A stretch of 64,000 bases of DNA. Origin: Candidatus Brachybacter algidus (GTDB taxonomy: Bacteria > Bacteroidota > Bacteroidia > Chitinophagales > Saprospiraceae). Positions 62,201 through 64,000 of the stretch are shown one piece after another (position 1 is the first letter of the stretch; each line of letters starts with the position of its first letter). Where the stretch lies: the NCBI GenBank assembly GCA_016711705.1, contig JADJSK010000003.1:248001-312000 (forward strand), in the 5' to 3' direction. The position numbers and the translations under genes are program-made. The notes below the pieces were generated by a model, which was not told the origin of the DNA, searched no databases, and saw nothing but the letters and a program-made list of their open reading frames with translations.

Positions 62201-63179
62201 TATCTACCTCATATCGGTTTACATAGTCGTATTTGTCTGTTTCTATATCAAAGGTGCTTAGACTTTCCTTGACCGGTATTCTTTTGCCGCCCTGATCATT
62301 GAATTGAACAAAGAAATATTTCTTATCATCATAAATATTTGATTTTCTGGTCATGCTGCTGTCAGCAAGTTTATTCCAATTGTGCGCACCTGGCGAATAA
62401 AAAAGGAAATAGTCATCTTTATCCCAAGTGCCATCATCTGTTCCCACCATTTGAATGGCTATTTCCTGGGCATCATCCGTTCGGATACCACTATTAAGTT
62501 CAGGCAAAGGACCAGGTAAAGTACCAAATAACCGAATTTTAGATGGATCAATATTGGAAGTATTTACTCCAAGCGAATTCAATAGATTGTTGTCCACCTT
62601 GTAAATCCCTGCTTCAGTAGTGGATAGCTTGTAAGTTGGGACATCTTTAAAGATGGACTTATCAGCATACTTTGGAGGATTATTTCTTGCCTCCAACTGA
62701 TCAAATACATTGTAAGTGATCTTTATACTATCCAATAATTGGAAATTTGTCAGAGAGGTCCATTGTCCCGGTAAAAAAGTGACTGTGACAGATTGTTCCC
62801 TCCTGCCTTTATTCACAGTAACTATTGGATCAGGATTTCTGATGCCGGCACCACTATATGCTATTGTGATATTTGATTTACTATAAAAGGTTTTGAAATC
62901 ACGAATTTCTACATTCTTTCCTAAAGGCAATTCAAATCCTCCGGTCACTAAGGGGATAGATGAACTTTCAGGATTTGATACGTTACTAGGATAATAGAGG
63001 ATATTTTTTGTTTTAAAAGTTTCAACAGCCTTGGCATTAAATTCAGTAAGCACTATAGTCCTTTCAATTGTTTGAGCTTTCAAAGACTGACTTGTCAAAA
63101 GATTTATAAATATAAATGCAAGAAATAAATTTAAAGCAAAACTAATTTTGAAGAATTTATAAAAAGGAGGCTTCAGCAT
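59295..63179 (-). CDS. porU: T9SS sortase PorU (C25-family signal peptidase)
   Basis: A 1294-residue protein with an N-terminal signal (ALNLFLAFIFINLLTSQSLKAQ), a pro-region, then a gingipain-type C25 domain. The catalytic pair is H801 in SNYIGHGGVDGLAQE and C835 in MLITGTCSFSTYDD, 34 residues apart as in gingipains. A C-terminal type A sorting-like domain follows (LLNYPNPFTTATSFMFE...GDQLAKGVYIYKVKV). PorU cleaves the sorting domains of T9SS cargo and attaches the cargo to surface lipopolysaccharide. The size and order fit the family. It likely serves the six cargo genes of this window. Confidence 0.95.
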   Translation of the reverse strand: MLKPPFYKFFKISFALNLFLAFIFINLLTSQSLKAQTIERTIVLTEFNAKAVETFKTKNILYYPSNVSNPESSSIPLVTGGFELPLGKNVEIRDFKTFYSKSNITIAYSGAGIRNPDPIVTVNKGRREQSVTVTFLPGQWTSLTNFQLLDSIKITYNVFDQLEARNNPPKYADKSIFKDVPTYKLSTTEAGIYKVDNNLLNSLGVNTSNIDPSKIRLFGTLPGPLPELNSGIRTDDAQEIAIQMVGTDDGTWDKDDYFLFYSPGAHNWNKLADSSMTRKSNIYDDKKYFFVQFNDQGGKRIPVKESLSTFDIETDKYDYVNRYEVDKTNLLHEFSKIGAGQIWLDEIIQNGNRTKNLTSAFDLNNLVPNDSGQVNMAFATRCKIPTKVILTTDGQSTDISFGGTMIESSESRVASYNIKKFKFKQIGGNWNISFDFPQVSVESMGWLDYLEVNAKRNLIKGGKPMDFRLLRPSVPGNIKYNLSSLQGDEQIWDITDMFKANKINMSISGGKGSFTAAYSNARQFICFNNTDIKNPGKVGLVNPQDIHGLITPDMIIVYHAKFADEAKQYAAYRSKQSSIIVHAIDVEQIKNEFSGGAQDPTGIRDMARMFYTRDPQKFKFLLMFGDGSYDYRDLTIAQGSNKENSNYVPVYEYPKAIFEPIRAIPSDDYYGFMDEDEGEIEKGLIDVFVGRFPIQDKSQAQTIINKVKIYETDKASFGDWRYNLQIISDDWDDIGSDNFINQSESLFTRVRKLNPELNISKVYLDIYKQEATVGGESYPTAVTDMNDQFNNGVLVSNYIGHGGVDGLAQEKIIDRSTLNGMKNRNRMPMLITGTCSFSTYDDPEITSVGKVCITKPNGGMIALMTTTRSVYIAPNETFVNKLFQVLYSKVDGKYLTNGEILAKAKNSTTGADRLAFVLLGDPSMTLAFPKENVVLESMNQKPYMLEGNDTIKALEKVNLKGSVRNAQNAVITDFNGTMTLTVYDKAYNLYSKGNDGNGANIPVRFQNNIIFKGKATVASGQWSIDFISPKDINYAIDTGKLTFYADNGVYDAGGYSTKVKIGGESRNPIVDNTPPVIELFMNDLDFKNGATVGTSPILLAKLSDDTGINISSSSIGHEIVSTLNNDPSKDKIMNDFYTAEKDNYKAGDLQYQFDQLEPGNYTLKVRAWDLSNNKSESEIEFIVSNSEQNTISNLLNYPNPFTTATSFMFEFDSQNSSIVAQIAIYSVSGRLIKTISEPLSPIGKRFKTSIWNGLDDYGDQLAKGVYIYKVKVINTLDTNKKVVQSEFQKLVLLK

Positions 63180-63218
63180 AAATAAATATTAATAATGTAT
63201 TTTAAGGGTGTTTCCATG

Positions 63219-63249
63219 CAAAAATGCGACCGGAATTACATTTTACAAA
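63219..63249 (-). promoter_or_regulatory. Candidate promoter of porU
   Basis: On the minus strand TTTG (63246-63249) is followed after 19 bases by CATTTTTG (63219-63226), one mismatch from TAnnTTTG, 40 bases before the start. Confidence 0.45.
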
Positions 63250-63550
63250 CGATTAACAAAAGATTTTATTTTTAGTTAGTGAAGTAAAGTTAAAACTTTA
63301 ACATATTCTGGTGACAAAAGGGAAAGAGGATAAAGGGTTTTTGTTTTCATAAGGATTAGATTTTCATTCAAAGGATTTGCTTTTGTCATTTTAAATTAGC
63401 AGTTTTGGATTTTAAAATAATATTCAATAAAATAATATCCTGAGTGCATAAGTTATAGTAAATCTTTTGTCTCAGATTTGACTAGGTGGACCTGCAAGCA
63501 TTATTTTTTTGCGTCAGCATAATTTAATAGTCAACAATTAACATTTTTAC

Positions 63551-63583
63551 TTTGCCCATGACTATAAAATTATATTACATTTG
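63551..63583 (+). promoter_or_regulatory. Promoter of the porP/sprF gene
   Basis: TTTG (63551-63554), a 21-base spacer, then TACATTTG (63576-63583). This is the best match to the Bacteroidota promoter consensus in the window. The remainder of the 420-base gap to porU holds no gene. Confidence 0.6.
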
Positions 63584-63601
63584 AATTTTAATGTACTATT
63601 T

Positions 63602-64000
63602 ATGACTTATCCTTTCTACAAATATTTCTGCTTCATCCTTACACTGCTTACAAGTGTGGCTGCATATGGACAAGATCCGGTGTTTTCTCAATTCTATGCA
63701 CATCCACTTGAACTTAATCCAGCTCTGGCAGGCAATAGTGGAGGGACCAGGATAGGATTGAATTACAGGAATCAATGGAATGGATTAAGCTCAGATTATA
63801 AAACTTATGCAGTAAGTGCTGACCAATACTTGTTTGGTTACAATAGTGGAATAGGTATTTCTTTGATGGCAGATGAAGCAGGTCAGGGTATATATAGAAC
63901 TATTAACGGTGAATTTTCTTATTCCTACCAAATCGAAATGAAGAATGATACTAAGATCAAAATGGGAGTACAGCTAGGCTTCATTAGTGTTGCATTGGAT
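63602..64000 (+). CDS. PorP/SprF-family T9SS outer-membrane protein, 5' part only
   Basis: An ATG at 63602 opens a frame that runs off the window end (133 codons seen). It has a signal peptide (FYKYFCFILTLLTSVAAYGQ) followed by DPVFSQFYAHPLELNPALAGNSGGTRIGLNYRNQW, the hallmark opening of PorP/SprF proteins. These barrels pair with large T9SS cargo such as SprB, especially type B cargo, and aid their surface display. It is divergent from porU, with its own promoter. Whether it serves the type B cargo gene at the left edge is unknown. Confidence 0.93.
   Translation, partial: MTYPFYKYFCFILTLLTSVAAYGQDPVFSQFYAHPLELNPALAGNSGGTRIGLNYRNQWNGLSSDYKTYAVSADQYLFGYNSGIGISLMADEAGQGIYRTINGEFSYSYQIEMKNDTKIKMGVQLGFISVALD

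Overview
The window is about 64 kb of chromosome from a member of the Bacteroidota, most likely a Saprospiraceae-like organism; this placement is inferred from gene content. The evidence is type IX secretion (T9SS) genes, secreted proteins with T9SS C-terminal sorting domains, a fused lpxC-fabZ gene, mpl, bshC, the epimerase-type threonine dehydrogenase, and upstream boxes of the form TAnnTTTG instead of clear Shine-Dalgarno sites. DNA is AT-rich and gene density is moderate, with many repeat-rich intergenic stretches. No tRNA, rRNA, CRISPR array or intact transposase was seen.

Layout. 1-1051 is the 3' end of a large T9SS cargo gene (type B sorting domain). 1.5-3.5 kb holds infC, rpmI and rplT. 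3.7-8.0 kb holds a delta-60-repeat cargo protein, an acetyltransferase, an NTF2-like protein and a secreted serine hydrolase. 8.1-8.7 kb is a mazEF-type pair; 9.1-12.5 kb is ileS. 12.8-15.7 kb is a large secreted metalloprotease. 15.9-23 kb has membrane proteins, a sterol-desaturase-like hydroxylase next to a GH3-family protein, an outer-membrane barrel, two YceI proteins and HMG-CoA lyase. 24-27.9 kb is a thermolysin-like cargo peptidase interrupted by a decayed patch. 28.3-29 kb is a vapBC-like pair. 29-36.4 kb has mpl, a GH25 lysozyme, a LEA-type protein, a secreted M14 carboxypeptidase and rluF.

37.3-43.3 kb is the most unusual locus. Six minus-strand genes encode two coiled-coil proteins (one with membrane segments), a substrate-binding protein fused to an OmpA peptidoglycan-binding domain, an ABC permease, a haem-oxygenase-like iron enzyme (frameshifted here) and the ABC ATPase. 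A MerR-type regulator is divergent from them. 44-48 kb holds a decayed ABC ATPase gene followed by lpxA, lpxC-fabZ and lpxD. 48.3-51 kb holds the carboxynorspermidine decarboxylase and dehydrogenase genes. 51.2-55 kb holds tdh, kbl and bshC. 55.4-57.2 kb holds accD and dapB, followed by RNase P RNA. 58-64 kb holds porV, porU and the start of a porP/sprF gene.

The genes fit a gliding- or secretion-type Bacteroidota that exports many hydrolases through T9SS (six cargo genes plus PorU and PorV here) and makes its envelope from lipid A and DAP-type peptidoglycan. Two themes run across the window. First, families of palindromic and REP-like repeats and simple oligonucleotide repeats fill the gaps between genes. 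Second, several genes carry single-base homopolymer lesions or short heavily damaged patches, which are either real decay or local consensus errors.
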